Below, one piece after another: positions 41,547-50,534 of a DNA stretch of 64,000 bases; positions within the stretch are counted from its first letter, which is position 1, and each line of letters opens with the position of its first letter. Made by a program: the position numbers and the translations under genes. The stretch is taken from contig NZ_JAAJTJ010000009.1 of assembly GCF_011030405.1 (NCBI RefSeq), positions 62,001-126,000 of the forward strand. Reading direction: 5' to 3'. Below the pieces are notes generated by a model. That model saw only the letters and a list, made by a program, of their open reading frames with translations, had not been told where the DNA came from and made no database searches. The DNA comes from Parapedobacter sp. SGR-10 (lineage in GTDB: Bacteria; Bacteroidota; Bacteroidia; Sphingobacteriales; Sphingobacteriaceae).

Positions 41547-42785
41547 ATGACACCTTCAATCAGATTTAAACTATCGTTTATGATGTTCCTCGAATTTTTT
41601 ATTTGGGGAGCGTGGTTCGTTACGTTGGGTACATACCTTATTAAGAACCTTCAAGCCGAACCTTATGAGATATCCAATGTATTCTCTACACAGTCATTAG
41701 GTGCTATTATTGCCCCGTTTATCATCGGTATGATTGCGGATAGGTATTTCAATGCGGAGCGGATCTTGGGAATCTTGCATCTGATCGGCGCATTTTTGAT
41801 GTTCCAGATGTACAATGCAACAGAAATAGCTGTTTTTTATCCTTATGTGCTAGCCTATATGATTTTGTACATGCCTACGTTGGCCCTGGTCAATTCCGTC
41901 TCATTCAGACAGCTGACCAATCCCGAAAAACAATTTTCCAGTATCCGTATCTGGGGGACAATAGGTTGGATTGTAGCCGGTCTGTCTATCAGCTATCTGT
42001 TCAAATGGGATTCGCAAGAAGGCGCTGCACAAGGGCTGTTGAAAAATACTTTTTTGATGACAGCAGTTGCTTCCCTGGTATTGGGTTTGTTTTCCTTTGT
42101 CCTGCCTAAGACCCCTCCGGTCAAAGCCAGTATAGAGGAAAAACCTTCTTTCGCCTCCATTATCGGGTTGGATGCCGTGAAATTGTTGAAGGACAAAAAC
42201 TTTCTTATATTCTTTATTTCGTCCATACTTATCTGTATTCCATTGGCGTTTTATTATCAGAATGCCAATCCCTTTTTGGCTGAAATAGGATTGAAAGATC
42301 CAACAGGAAAGATGACTATTGGGCAGATGTCCGAGGTGTTTTTCTTGCTGTTATTGCCTGTTTTCTTTACGAGATTTGGCTTTAAGAAGACCATTTTGGT
42401 CGGTATGTTGGCATGGGGCTTACGGTACCTGTTGTTTGCCTACGGAAATGCAGGAGAGCTGTCTTTCATGTTGATCTTAGGTATAGCCCTGCACGGAATT
42501 TGTTATGATTTCTTCTTTGTATCGGGACAGATCTATACAGATAGCAAAGCAGGCCTAAAATACAAGAGTGCTGCGCAAGGATTGATTACATTGGCGACTT
42601 ATGGTGTAGGACAACTTATTGGATTTTGGGTTGCCGGTTTTATCGGAGATAAATATCAAGAACTGCGAGGGTCGGATTTAGCGGGGTTCTGGCAACAGGT
42701 ATGGATTGTTCCTGCCGTGATCGCCTTTGTAGTGATGCTGATATTTTTAGTGCTGTTCAAAGACGAAAAGGTATCGAATCAGTAA
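41547..42785 (+). CDS. MFS transporter, nucleoside:H+ symporter (NupG-like) family
   Basis: 412 residues, 12 membrane spans. RFKLSFMMFLEFFIWGAWFV at the N terminus, IIAPFIIGMIADRYFNAERI between helices 2 and 3, FSSIRIWGTIGWIVAGLSI in helix 5, and YDFFFVSGQIYTDSKAG near the end are typical of the NHS branch, which includes NupG and XapB. In Bacteroidota, members of this branch often sit with exported sugar oxidoreductases, as here, so the substrate is more likely a sugar or keto-sugar than a nucleoside. That substrate is inference from context. Confidence 0.86.
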   Translation: MTPSIRFKLSFMMFLEFFIWGAWFVTLGTYLIKNLQAEPYEISNVFSTQSLGAIIAPFIIGMIADRYFNAERILGILHLIGAFLMFQMYNATEIAVFYPYVLAYMILYMPTLALVNSVSFRQLTNPEKQFSSIRIWGTIGWIVAGLSISYLFKWDSQEGAAQGLLKNTFLMTAVASLVLGLFSFVLPKTPPVKASIEEKPSFASIIGLDAVKLLKDKNFLIFFISSILICIPLAFYYQNANPFLAEIGLKDPTGKMTIGQMSEVFFLLLLPVFFTRFGFKKTILVGMLAWGLRYLLFAYGNAGELSFMLILGIALHGICYDFFFVSGQIYTDSKAGLKYKSAAQGLITLATYGVGQLIGFWVAGFIGDKYQELRGSDLAGFWQQVWIVPAVIAFVVMLIFLVLFKDEKVSNQ

Positions 42786-42787
42786 CA

Positions 42788-42843
42788 AGTGGTCAGTAGT
42801 CAGTGGTCAGTTACTGATCACTGACTACTGATCACTGACCACT
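42788..42843. repeat. GTCAGT-type simple inverted repeat
   Basis: Tandem AGTGGTCAGTAGTC motifs followed by their complements, ending GATCACTGACCACT. Palindromic, low complexity, between the MFS and GMC genes. Confidence 0.75.
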
Positions 42844-42892
42844 AAAAAAAGAAGAGAGAGTTAAATAATCTAATATAAACAAACTAAATAAA

Positions 42893-44578
42893 ATGGTTGA
42901 GAATAATGTGTACGACGCTATTGTGATAGGTTCGGGGATCAGTGGAGGCTGGGCAGCGAAAGAGCTTACGCAAAAAGGGTTAAAAACGATCATGCTGGAA
43001 CGTGGCCGAAACGTGGAGCATATCAAGGATTATCATGCCAATGAAGACCTGTGGCAATACCCGCATCGGGGGGGCAGAACCAGGGAGATGGAGGAAAATT
43101 ATCCCGTTTTGAAGAGAGATTATCCCCTAAATGAGAAAAACCTGGATTTCTGGGTAAATGAAAAAGAGAGCCCCTATACGGAGGTCAAGCGGTTTGACTG
43201 GTACCGGGGGTATCAGGTAGGAGGGCGCTCCCTGACCTGGGGAAGGCAGAGTTACCGTTTTTCGGATCTGGATTTTGAGGCCAATCTAAAGGATGGCCAC
43301 GGCACGGATTGGCCTATTCGGTACAAGGATATCGCTCCTTGGTATAGTTATGCCGAGCGGTTTGCCGGTATACAAGGTAACCGGGATGGTTTGGACGTGC
43401 TTCCAGATGGCGAGTTTATGCCGGCTATTCCGATGAACGTGGTCGAAAAAGACCTGGCCGCTCGCCTCAAACAGCAGTACGGCGGTACCCGGCACTTCAT
43501 CAATTCCAGATCGGCCAACATTACTGTACCGCATGAAGGCCGGATCAACTGTCAATTCCAAAACCAATGTTGGCTGGGGTGTAACTTTGGAGCGTATTTC
43601 AGTACGCAAGCTGCTACACTTCCTGCCGCGATGAAGACCGGTAACCTGACGTTGAGACCGTTTTCGATCGTGACCCGTATCTTGTACGACAAGGATACCA
43701 AAAAAGCAAAAGGTGTAGAGATCATCGATGCAGAGACAAACCAGACTTATGAATTTTATGCCAAGATTATTTTTGTAAATGCTTCGGCATTCAACTCTAC
43801 CTGGGTATTGATGAACTCCGCCACGGATGTGTGGGAAGGAGGACTTGGCAGCAGTAGCGGCGAACTTGGGCACAATGCCATGGATCATCACTTTAGGTTG
43901 GGTGCCAGAGGAATAGTGGAAGGTTATGATGACAAATATGAATTTGGAAGACGTCCCGGAAAATTATATGTACCCCGTTTTGTCAATGTGCCCGGAGATA
44001 CGAAAAAAAGGGATTATGTACGTGGATTCGGTTATCAAGGGGGAGCAGGTCGTGGCCGCTGGTCGGGCTCTGTCGAAGAGATGAGCGTAGGAGGAGCCTG
44101 GAAAGATGCGATGCTCGAACCCGGAGCCTGGTCGATCAACTTCGGTGCATTCGGCGAGATCCTGCCTTATCACGAGAACCGTATATTCCTGGACAAGGAC
44201 AAGAAGGACAAATGGGGGCTGCCGATCCTGGCCATGGATATGGAAATCAAGGAGAACGAGAAAAAGATGCGCCCGGATATGATGAACGAGATGAAGGAGA
44301 TGCTGGAAAGTGTCGGCGTAAAGGACGTCAAAACCTATGATAATGGTTACGGCTTTGGCCAGGGTATCCACGAGATGGGTACGGCACGTATGGGTACGGA
44401 TCCCAAGAACTCTGTGCTGAACAAACACAACCAGGTGTGGGATGCCTTGAACGTCTTTGTGACCGACGGTGCCTGTATGACCTCTGCTGCCTGTATCAAC
44501 CCGTCGCTGACCTATATGGCCCTGACGGCTCGGGCTGTAGATTTTGCGGTGGAGGAACTCAAAAAAGGTAATTTGTAA
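42893..44578 (+). CDS. GMC-family FAD oxidoreductase, candidate glucoside 3-dehydrogenase large subunit
   Basis: 561 residues, without its own signal. FAD motif IVIGSGISGGWAAKELTQKG at residues 8-27, LERGRNVEH, the flavin loop GGRSLTWGRQSYRFSD, and the C-terminal catalytic block HEMGTARMGTDP with NPSLTYMALTAR; this end is the GMC_oxred_C domain of the gluconate-2-dehydrogenase/sorbitol-dehydrogenase branch. The branch exports by hitch-hiking on a small subunit with TAT signal; that partner is encoded at 46034. Members oxidise C3 or other hydroxyls of sugars and pass electrons to quinone or cytochrome c. Exact substrate is unproven. Confidence 0.88.
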   Translation: MVENNVYDAIVIGSGISGGWAAKELTQKGLKTIMLERGRNVEHIKDYHANEDLWQYPHRGGRTREMEENYPVLKRDYPLNEKNLDFWVNEKESPYTEVKRFDWYRGYQVGGRSLTWGRQSYRFSDLDFEANLKDGHGTDWPIRYKDIAPWYSYAERFAGIQGNRDGLDVLPDGEFMPAIPMNVVEKDLAARLKQQYGGTRHFINSRSANITVPHEGRINCQFQNQCWLGCNFGAYFSTQAATLPAAMKTGNLTLRPFSIVTRILYDKDTKKAKGVEIIDAETNQTYEFYAKIIFVNASAFNSTWVLMNSATDVWEGGLGSSSGELGHNAMDHHFRLGARGIVEGYDDKYEFGRRPGKLYVPRFVNVPGDTKKRDYVRGFGYQGGAGRGRWSGSVEEMSVGGAWKDAMLEPGAWSINFGAFGEILPYHENRIFLDKDKKDKWGLPILAMDMEIKENEKKMRPDMMNEMKEMLESVGVKDVKTYDNGYGFGQGIHEMGTARMGTDPKNSVLNKHNQVWDALNVFVTDGACMTSAACINPSLTYMALTARAVDFAVEELKKGNL

Positions 44579-44589
44579 TTTTTAAGACC

Positions 44590-46023
44590 ATGCAGACTAA
44601 CGAAAAAGAAAACCGTAGAGATTTCATTCGCAAGGCCGCTGTCATCGCAGCGGGCGTCAGTATCGTGCCAAGGCATGTACTGGGTGGAAAAGGATATAGA
44701 GCTCCTAGCGATATGCTACAGATTGCCTCCATTGGTGTCGGAGGAATGGGCAGATCGGACGTCAACAACTTTCACAAGAGTGGCAAGGCCAATATCGCCT
44801 ATCTCTGTGATGTGGACAAAGTCCGGGCAAAGGATAGTGTCAGCAATTTCCCAAAAGCCAAGTTCTATACGGACTTTAGGGAAATGTTGGACAAGGAACA
44901 CAAACATATCGATGCTGTGTCCGTCTCTACCCCCGACCACAACCACGCGATACAGGCATTGGCTGCCATGGAATTAGGCAAGCACGTGTACGTGCAGAAA
45001 CCCCTGGCACATGATGTATGGGAAGCCAGGGCATTGACCCATGCCGCCAAAAAATACAAGGTGGTGACCCAGATGGGCAATCAGGGGGCATCGGGAGACG
45101 GTGTCCGCCAGATGCGCGAATGGGTGGATGCAGGTCTGATCGGTGACCTTGTCGAGGTATATGCTTGGACAGACAGACCGGTATGGCCACAGGGAATCGC
45201 CTGGCCGACGCAAAAAGCACCCGTACCGGCTACATTGGATTGGGACAAATGGCTTGGTACTGCCCCCTATACGGACTACATCAACAAATTGGTGCCGTTC
45301 AACTGGCGTGGATGGTGGCCGTACGGCACAGGAGCCTTGGGCGATATGGGATGCCATAACCTGGAGGCACCTTTCAGTATTTACGGACTCCAATATGTCA
45401 AGGATGTGCAGGCCAGTGTAGGGTCGGTGTACGTGGATGAGTTCAAGAGAGGGTATTTTCCCGAATCCTGTCCTCCGTCCAGTTCGGTGACCCTTACCTT
45501 CCCCAAAACGCCAAAGACCAAAGGAGATGTCAAGATCCATTGGATGGATGGTGGTATACAGCCACCCAGACCGGACGAACTGGAACCCAATGAGAAATTT
45601 GGCGACGGAGGAAACGGTATCCTGCTGATCGGTAAGAAAGGCAAGATACTGGCCGATACCTATGCCGCCAACCCACGTCTGCTGCCTACGTCCAAAAAGT
45701 ACAAAGAGGTAAAGCAAAAGTACGCGAGAGTTCCCGATGGTGCCAAAGGACACTGGGCACAGTGGGTAGAAGGCTGTCTTGCCGGATATGGCAAGATGGA
45801 AATGTCTGCCCCTTTTGAGATCTCAGGCCCTTTGACAGAAGCCTTGTTGATGGCCAATCTGGCTATCCGTGGCGCAGATCTTCGTATAAATAATAAATAT
45901 CCCGGCAGGAGCCTGAAGCTGTTGTGGGACAATGACAATATGCGCGTGACAAATTTTGATGAAGTGAACCAATTTGTAAAGCGCACGTATCGTCCCGGAT
46001 GGGAAGTCAAGTATAATTTTTAA
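44590..46023 (+). CDS. Second TAT-exported Gfo/Idh/MocA oxidoreductase
   Basis: 477 residues. TAT signal ENRRDFIRKAAVIAAGVSIV. Rossmann motif IASIGVGGMGRSDVNNF, the YVQKPLAHDVWEARALTH segment, which has QKP instead of the usual EKP, and VPFNWRGWWPYGTGALGDM followed by GCHNLEAPF with the usual His. Belongs to the longer exported branch with the ALGDMGCH motif. It starts 11 nt after the GMC gene, between it and the small subunit, so the three are translated from one message. Confidence 0.9.
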   Translation: MQTNEKENRRDFIRKAAVIAAGVSIVPRHVLGGKGYRAPSDMLQIASIGVGGMGRSDVNNFHKSGKANIAYLCDVDKVRAKDSVSNFPKAKFYTDFREMLDKEHKHIDAVSVSTPDHNHAIQALAAMELGKHVYVQKPLAHDVWEARALTHAAKKYKVVTQMGNQGASGDGVRQMREWVDAGLIGDLVEVYAWTDRPVWPQGIAWPTQKAPVPATLDWDKWLGTAPYTDYINKLVPFNWRGWWPYGTGALGDMGCHNLEAPFSIYGLQYVKDVQASVGSVYVDEFKRGYFPESCPPSSSVTLTFPKTPKTKGDVKIHWMDGGIQPPRPDELEPNEKFGDGGNGILLIGKKGKILADTYAANPRLLPTSKKYKEVKQKYARVPDGAKGHWAQWVEGCLAGYGKMEMSAPFEISGPLTEALLMANLAIRGADLRINNKYPGRSLKLLWDNDNMRVTNFDEVNQFVKRTYRPGWEVKYNF

Positions 46024-46033
46024 TGTAACTACA

Positions 46034-46696
46034 ATGAACAGAAGAGAAGCTATACAACGGGTCGCCATGATATTGGGCGGCTCTGTGATCGGAGCCAATC
46101 TGTTTTTGGAAGGCTGTACCAGACCAGCTTCCAAAACGGTGGAGACGCTATTTGAAAAAAACAATATAGATTTTTTGAATGAACTGGCAGAAGCGATCCT
46201 GCCCCGGACAAGCACGCCGGGGGCAAAGGATGCGGACGTGGGTTCGTTTATCCCGGTAATGATCCGTGACTGCTATTCACCGGCCGACCAAAAGGCATTC
46301 GTCGAAGGGTTGAACGGAGTGAATGAACGTGCCGGAAAGGATTTCGGTAAGAAGTTCGCAGAGCTTTCTGCCGAGGAGAAACTACAGTTTGTGAATACCT
46401 TGGACAAGGAGGCGAAAGAATTCCAAAAAGAGCGGTCGAAAACGTTGAAGGAACGAGAGGAAGAGCTGAAAGCGAAGGAAGGGGACAATACAGGTGAGAT
46501 CGAATTCAAGCGCAAAGTGGATGCGATCAAGGATGAGACTCCCAACCACTTCTTCCATATGATGAAGCAACTTACATTGACGGGATTTTTCACCTCGGAA
46601 GTCGGTATGACACAGGCGTTGCGCTATGTGAAGATACCGGGGAAATTTGATGGAGACTATCCTTACAAAAAAGGAGATAGGGCGTTTGCGCTATAA
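46034..46696 (+). CDS. Gluconate 2-dehydrogenase subunit 3-like protein (GMC partner)
   Basis: 220 residues. Signal MNRREAIQRVAMILGGSVIG has the twin Arg; NLFLEGC looks like a lipobox (Cys about 29), so it may be a TAT lipoprotein. The mature protein is helical (LNELAEAILPRTSTPGAKDA, DCYSPADQKAFVEGLNGVNE) with a charged central coil (RSKTLKEREEELKAKEGDN) and GFFTSEVGMTQALRY at the end, the family's hallmark. It chaperones and exports the GMC flavoprotein encoded two genes upstream. Starts 10 nt after the preceding gene; last gene of the run. Confidence 0.88.
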   Translation: MNRREAIQRVAMILGGSVIGANLFLEGCTRPASKTVETLFEKNNIDFLNELAEAILPRTSTPGAKDADVGSFIPVMIRDCYSPADQKAFVEGLNGVNERAGKDFGKKFAELSAEEKLQFVNTLDKEAKEFQKERSKTLKEREEELKAKEGDNTGEIEFKRKVDAIKDETPNHFFHMMKQLTLTGFFTSEVGMTQALRYVKIPGKFDGDYPYKKGDRAFAL

Positions 46697-46762
46697 AAAA
46701 CTGCTTTATTAGTTGGCACACGCCACAGGCGTGTGCCCTTTTCTTTTATTTACCCTCCGCTA

Positions 46763-46820
46763 GCGCACGAATCCTTTCGTGTGCTCGTTTATCTTTGGGC
46801 ACACGAAAGGATTCGTGCGC
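46763..46820. repeat. Family-B inverted repeat, copy 2
   Basis: Perfect 22-bp arms (46763-46784 and 46799-46820), same arm sequence as 22512-22567, loop of 14 nt. Between convergent genes, just as copy 1 is. Confidence 0.85.
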
Positions 46821-46841
46821 CAGCATCATGAGTTTAGTTTA

Positions 46842-48071
46842 TTACTTGCCAACCCGGTATAGCCTGCCCCCATCTGTGATCGCATAGAGCGCACCGTCCT
46901 TCCCATCGATGACATCACGGAAACGTTGACCTTCTTTCGTGAGCAATCTTTCTTCTCCCACGACTTTGTTGTTTTGAATGACCAACCGGGCGATGTGCGT
47001 ACTGCTCAATCCGCCAATAAACAGGTTATTTTTCCATTCTGGAATGTCAGATCCTGTGTAAAAAGCCATGCCGCTTGGCGACAATACCGGATCCCAATAA
47101 TAGACAGGTTGTTCTAGTCCCTGCTTTTGCTGTATGGGTGGGTTGCCTATTTCCTTTCCGCTATATTCCAATCCATACGTGATGACAGGCCAGCCATAGT
47201 TTTTGCCGGCCACAATCCGGTTGAGCTCATCACCTCCGCGCGGACCGAATTCCGTTTCCCACAGATCTCCGGTCTCTGGATGGAAGGCCAGGCCTTGTAC
47301 ATTACGATGCCCGTAGGTGTAGATTTGAGGAAGGGCTCCTGCGGTATTTGCAAAGGGGTTTCCAGCGACGGGTTTACCTTCCGTTGTCATGCGCAGGATT
47401 TTACCCAAGCCCGTTTTCAGATCCTGTGACAAGGGTCTGGTCACTCTATCCGAACGCTCACCCGTACTTACAAATAGGTTGCCTTGTTTGTCGAAAAGGA
47501 TACGCCCTCCGAAATGCAACTTGCCGTCATGGGCAGGGCCTGCTTGAAAGATGACTTTGACATTTTCAATAGTTTTCTCATTTGCAGCAAGTTTCCCTTT
47601 AGCGACAGCTGTGAGGTTGCCGCCATCCACCGATTGGGAAAATACCCAGTATACCATTCTGTTTTTGCTGAATTGAGGATCCAACGTTAAGCCCAAAAGA
47701 CCTCCCTGTCCTCTGCTATCTACCTTTGGCAGTCCGGTGATAGCCTCTGATACATTACCTGCCTTGGTCACGATCCGCAGGGTTCCCTCTTTTTCCGTGA
47801 TCAGAAACCGTCCGTCCGGTAGGATCGCTATTCCCCACGGGGATTTTAGACCTTGGGCGATCACCTTTGCCGTGTAAGGGCTTTTGGTCTTGACACCGGC
47901 TATACGGGTCTGGCCCTTGAAAGCAGGTTTATAATTTGTGTTGGGTTTGTTTGTTTCTACAGGAGCACCCGTACTGTCTTGAAGCGTATTATTCGCGTCT
48001 TCTCTGAGATTGGTGCAGGCCGTGGCTTGCAAAGCACAGAGAACAAATATGGAAAGCAGTGTTTTTTGCAT
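46842..48071 (-). CDS. PQQ-dependent soluble aldose sugar dehydrogenase, lipoprotein
   Basis: 409 residues from the ATG at 48071 (TTG upstream rejected). Lipoprotein signal with lipobox ATAC (Cys about 19). The six-bladed propeller of the GDH-B/YliI family shows GLKSPWGIAILPDGRFLIT, GQGGLLGLTLDPQFSKN, AGPAHDGKLHFGGRILFDK with the catalytic His, YGHRNVQGLAFHPETGDLWE and EFGPRGGDELN. Oxidises aldoses to lactones with PQQ and calcium in the periplasm. Convergent with the sugar-oxidation operon and functionally consistent with it; no pqq biosynthesis gene is in the window. Confidence 0.9.
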   Translation of the reverse strand: MQKTLLSIFVLCALQATACTNLREDANNTLQDSTGAPVETNKPNTNYKPAFKGQTRIAGVKTKSPYTAKVIAQGLKSPWGIAILPDGRFLITEKEGTLRIVTKAGNVSEAITGLPKVDSRGQGGLLGLTLDPQFSKNRMVYWVFSQSVDGGNLTAVAKGKLAANEKTIENVKVIFQAGPAHDGKLHFGGRILFDKQGNLFVSTGERSDRVTRPLSQDLKTGLGKILRMTTEGKPVAGNPFANTAGALPQIYTYGHRNVQGLAFHPETGDLWETEFGPRGGDELNRIVAGKNYGWPVITYGLEYSGKEIGNPPIQQKQGLEQPVYYWDPVLSPSGMAFYTGSDIPEWKNNLFIGGLSSTHIARLVIQNNKVVGEERLLTKEGQRFRDVIDGKDGALYAITDGGRLYRVGK

Positions 48072-48295
48072 AGTCAATGAATTAAAAATTTATTTAAAGA
48101 TAACACAAAAATCGTGCAAAGGTTGTAGGCTTTTTAAGCTTTTACATAATATATTGCAAACATATTTTCCCAACAATGTGGGTTCGAGGATAACAATAAG
48201 CATCAAAAAACTTTTTTATATACGCAAAAATAAATATGTTTGGAATGCCAGTATTATATATTAAACAAGCTTACGTAAGGGCCTAAATCCATATT

Positions 48296-48569
48296 ATGAA
48301 ACTACCAAAAACTTTAATCTTAAATTGCTTTACATTCCTCTGTTGCTTTTATTCATTTGCTCAGGACATACCAAAAGAATATTACTATACGGACGGTAGG
48401 AGTGACAGTACGGTATTTCTATATGTAAAGGCACTAAGACAGGCTAGTGAGTTAAAAATCAGAGGGATGCGAAATCCAGATACTATAGGCTATAAAGAGG
48501 AACATAATGAGATAAAAAGACCGGATAACGAAAAGATTACTGCCATGGATCGTATCGATCTCATGAGAG
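48296..48569 (+). pseudogene. 5' fragment of an exported protein gene cut by an IS3 element
   Basis: 91 codons from a good signal peptide (MKLPKTLILNCFTFLCCF, cleavage after SFAQ). The mature part (PKEYYYTDGRSDSTVFLYVK) resembles no family I recognise. The frame is cut inside codon 92 at 48570 by the left end of the IS. The sequence after the IS does not continue the same kind of protein, so the 3' part is lost. The gap 48072-48295 before it holds no gene. Confidence 0.7.
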
Positions 48570-48650
48570 TGATCTCTCCCCAAAAAACTGGAGTATTTAG
48601 AAGTAGAGAATTCGTTTATGAATTACTAATTTTAAACGGGAGGAATATCC

Positions 48651-48917
48651 ATGAAAAAATCAAAGTTTACCGAAGCGCAGATCGCCTTTGCCATCAAGTA
48701 GGCCGAGACCGGTACACGCGTCGAGGAAGTGTGCCGCAAAATGGGAATCAGTGAAGCCACTTTCTACAACTGGAAGAAGAAATATGGTGGCTTAGGGGTA
48801 GCTGAACTGCGCCGTCTCCGGCAGCTTGAAGAGGAGAATGCTCAATTAAAAAAGTTGGTTGCGGATCTGAGCCTGGACAAGCAGATGCTGCAAGACGTTT
48901 TAAAAAAAAAGTATTAA
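48651..48917 (+). pseudogene. IS3 orfA with an in-frame stop at codon 17
   Basis: MKKSKFTEAQIAFAIK, then TAG (48699-48701) where the family has CAG (Gln), then AETGTRVEEVCRKMGISEA, the helix-turn-helix, and a leucine-zipper-like end ([20 protein letters not shown]). One C-to-T change explains the stop. The coding part after it is intact, and an internal ATG at 48741 could still start a short product. Confidence 0.85.
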
Positions 48918-48937
48918 AGCCTGCTCAACGTCGAAAA

Positions 48938-49771
48938 ATGGTTGCTGGATTGGTTTCTGATTATCGAATTTCCCTTCGCAGAGCATGTCATGTATCACTG
49001 CTGAGTACGTCCGTGTGGTATTATAAAAATGTTCGTAAGAACGATGCTCCACTACGGCAGCGCATACGGAATATTGCGGAGACGCGGGTTCGCTACGGTA
49101 TCGAGCGGATTGTTGTTTTACTAAAAAGAGAGGGCTGGAAAGACAACCATAAGCGTGTTTACCGTATCTACAAAGAAGAGGGCTTGGATCTGCGCGTGAA
49201 GCGCCCAAGGCGTTGCCGGGCTGCTTCCCACCGCTCCGAGCGGCCTGTTTTTTCCAATTTACATGATTGTTGGAGTATGGATTTTGTGGCAGATGCGCTG
49301 TTCGATGGCCGAAAGATCCGTTGCTTAACTATAGTCGATAACTATAGCCGTAAATGCATGGCGATTCAAGTCGGACAAGGGTTAAAAGGAGGCGACGTAG
49401 TTGCCGTTTTGGAGGAACTTCGTCTATTAGAGGGCGTAAAGCCGAAAAAGATTCAGGTAGATAACGGATCGGAGTTTATTTCTAAAGAAGTCGACAGGTG
49501 GGCGTATGAACATCAGGTTGAATTAATTTTCTCTAGACCGGGAAAACCCACAGATAATCCGTATATTGAGTCTTTCAATGGGAGCTTCCGGGATGAGTGC
49601 CTAAACGCACACTGGTTTCTTTCACTGGAAGATGCCAAAGAGAAAATAGAAGTCTGGAGAGAGGAGTACAACACCTTCAGGCCGCATAGTTTCCTCGGAA
49701 ATTTGACGCCGGAAATGTTCATAGAAAAACAGGTCAAAACAGCCGATTTTTCTATTTTAGAAGACTCCTAA
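48938..49771 (+). CDS. IS3-family transposase OrfB (DDE)
   Basis: 277 residues from the first ATG; as a -1 frameshift product it would begin earlier in the A-run. HTH_21 domain ([18 protein letters not shown]) then the rve integrase core with Asp115 (WSMDFVAD), Asp175 (QVDNGSEF) and Glu211 (YIESFNGS), giving the D-D-35-E spacing. All three catalytic residues are intact. Because orfA has a stop, full OrfAB cannot be made from this copy without readthrough. Confidence 0.93.
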   Translation: MVAGLVSDYRISLRRACHVSLLSTSVWYYKNVRKNDAPLRQRIRNIAETRVRYGIERIVVLLKREGWKDNHKRVYRIYKEEGLDLRVKRPRRCRAASHRSERPVFSNLHDCWSMDFVADALFDGRKIRCLTIVDNYSRKCMAIQVGQGLKGGDVVAVLEELRLLEGVKPKKIQVDNGSEFISKEVDRWAYEHQVELIFSRPGKPTDNPYIESFNGSFRDECLNAHWFLSLEDAKEKIEVWREEYNTFRPHSFLGNLTPEMFIEKQVKTADFSILEDS

Positions 49772-49787
49772 ATATGGGGAGGGGTCA

Positions 49788-50534
49788 CTAAATTATAAAA
49801 CTACATTAATAATCGTAGCTAATTTTAGGGTAGATTACAATAACACAGGGGATACTGTTGTCATAGGAGGAGATGCTGCTATGAATCAAATCGTACTTAG
49901 TGCGTCCAATTCAACAGAAGCTACAACTGCTTCACTGCACTTAGATGCATTAGATGAAGTTGCAACATTTAGTACTCCAGTTATAGGGCAACCAGCTGTA
50001 AATTCTAATCAATTTGTCACCAAAGCACAATTGGATGCGGCTACAGGCGGAGGAGAATCAGCTAAGACTTATATTGAGTATTTATTTGGGGATAATGACG
50101 AGTTAAGCGGAAGTTATCCTTTAGATGAAAGTTTAGGACTTAATCTTTTAATTACTGGTAATTTAGGTTATGGCAGTTTTTTATGTAGTATATTTAATGA
50201 AGATGCTAATAGTTATGGGGATTTTATAGGTATCCATACTGCACAAATTTTCAATTCCGCATCTTCTAACTTTGGTACTCCACATGGTTCGTATAATGGT
50301 ATAGGTGGTAATGATGGCAATGATATAGGTGACATTTCTGTTGCAGGAGTACATGGTGCTAATTATGTGATTGAAAAATGGAGTACTCTAGTAACAATGA
50401 ACTATCCTAATTCGATTGTAAGAAAGTGGAATGTATTTATTGAACTTAATTCTGTAAGTAATGTAAGTAATGGTGTAGCTTCTCCTTTATCTGATGTTAC
50501 CACTATTACGGTAAAAATTCAAGAGATATTGTAA
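49788..50534 (+). pseudogene. 3' remnant of a phage-tail-like or surface-repeat protein gene
   Basis: The frame is open from the IS right end (LNYKTTLIIVANFRVDYNN) through an internal ATG at 49881 to TAA at 50534, 248 codons. NSNQFVTKAQLDAATGGG resembles the linker found in Bacteroidota phage tail or surface proteins; after it the protein is Gly/Asn/Ser-rich with beta character (GNLGYGSFLCSIFNEDANSY). AT-richer than neighbours. 5' end missing at the IS; it does not join plausibly to the fragment at 48296-48569, so DNA was probably deleted. Confidence 0.6.

Larger units (their letters stand above)
48570..49787 (+). mobile_element. IS3-family insertion sequence (IS407/IS51-like group)
   Basis: 1218 bp. 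Imperfect terminal inverted repeats: left end TGATCTCTCCCC, right end complement TGACCCCTCCCC. Contains orfA (with a nonsense mutation) and orfB with the DDE triad, joined by an A-run before the orfA stop (GTTTTAAAAAAAAAG), the usual -1 frameshift site of IS3 elements. No matching target-site duplication: GAG precedes the left end, CTA follows the right end. Boundaries rest on the inverted repeats. Confidence 0.88.

Noticed and set aside
42788..42843. CRISPR-like tandem repeat
   Set aside because: Simple GTCAGT palindrome without spacers; no cas genes in the window.
44974..45753. 259-codon open frame on the minus strand
   Set aside because: Fully antisense to the second Gfo/Idh/MocA gene; composition is His/Gly/Arg-rich nonsense and no domain is recognisable.
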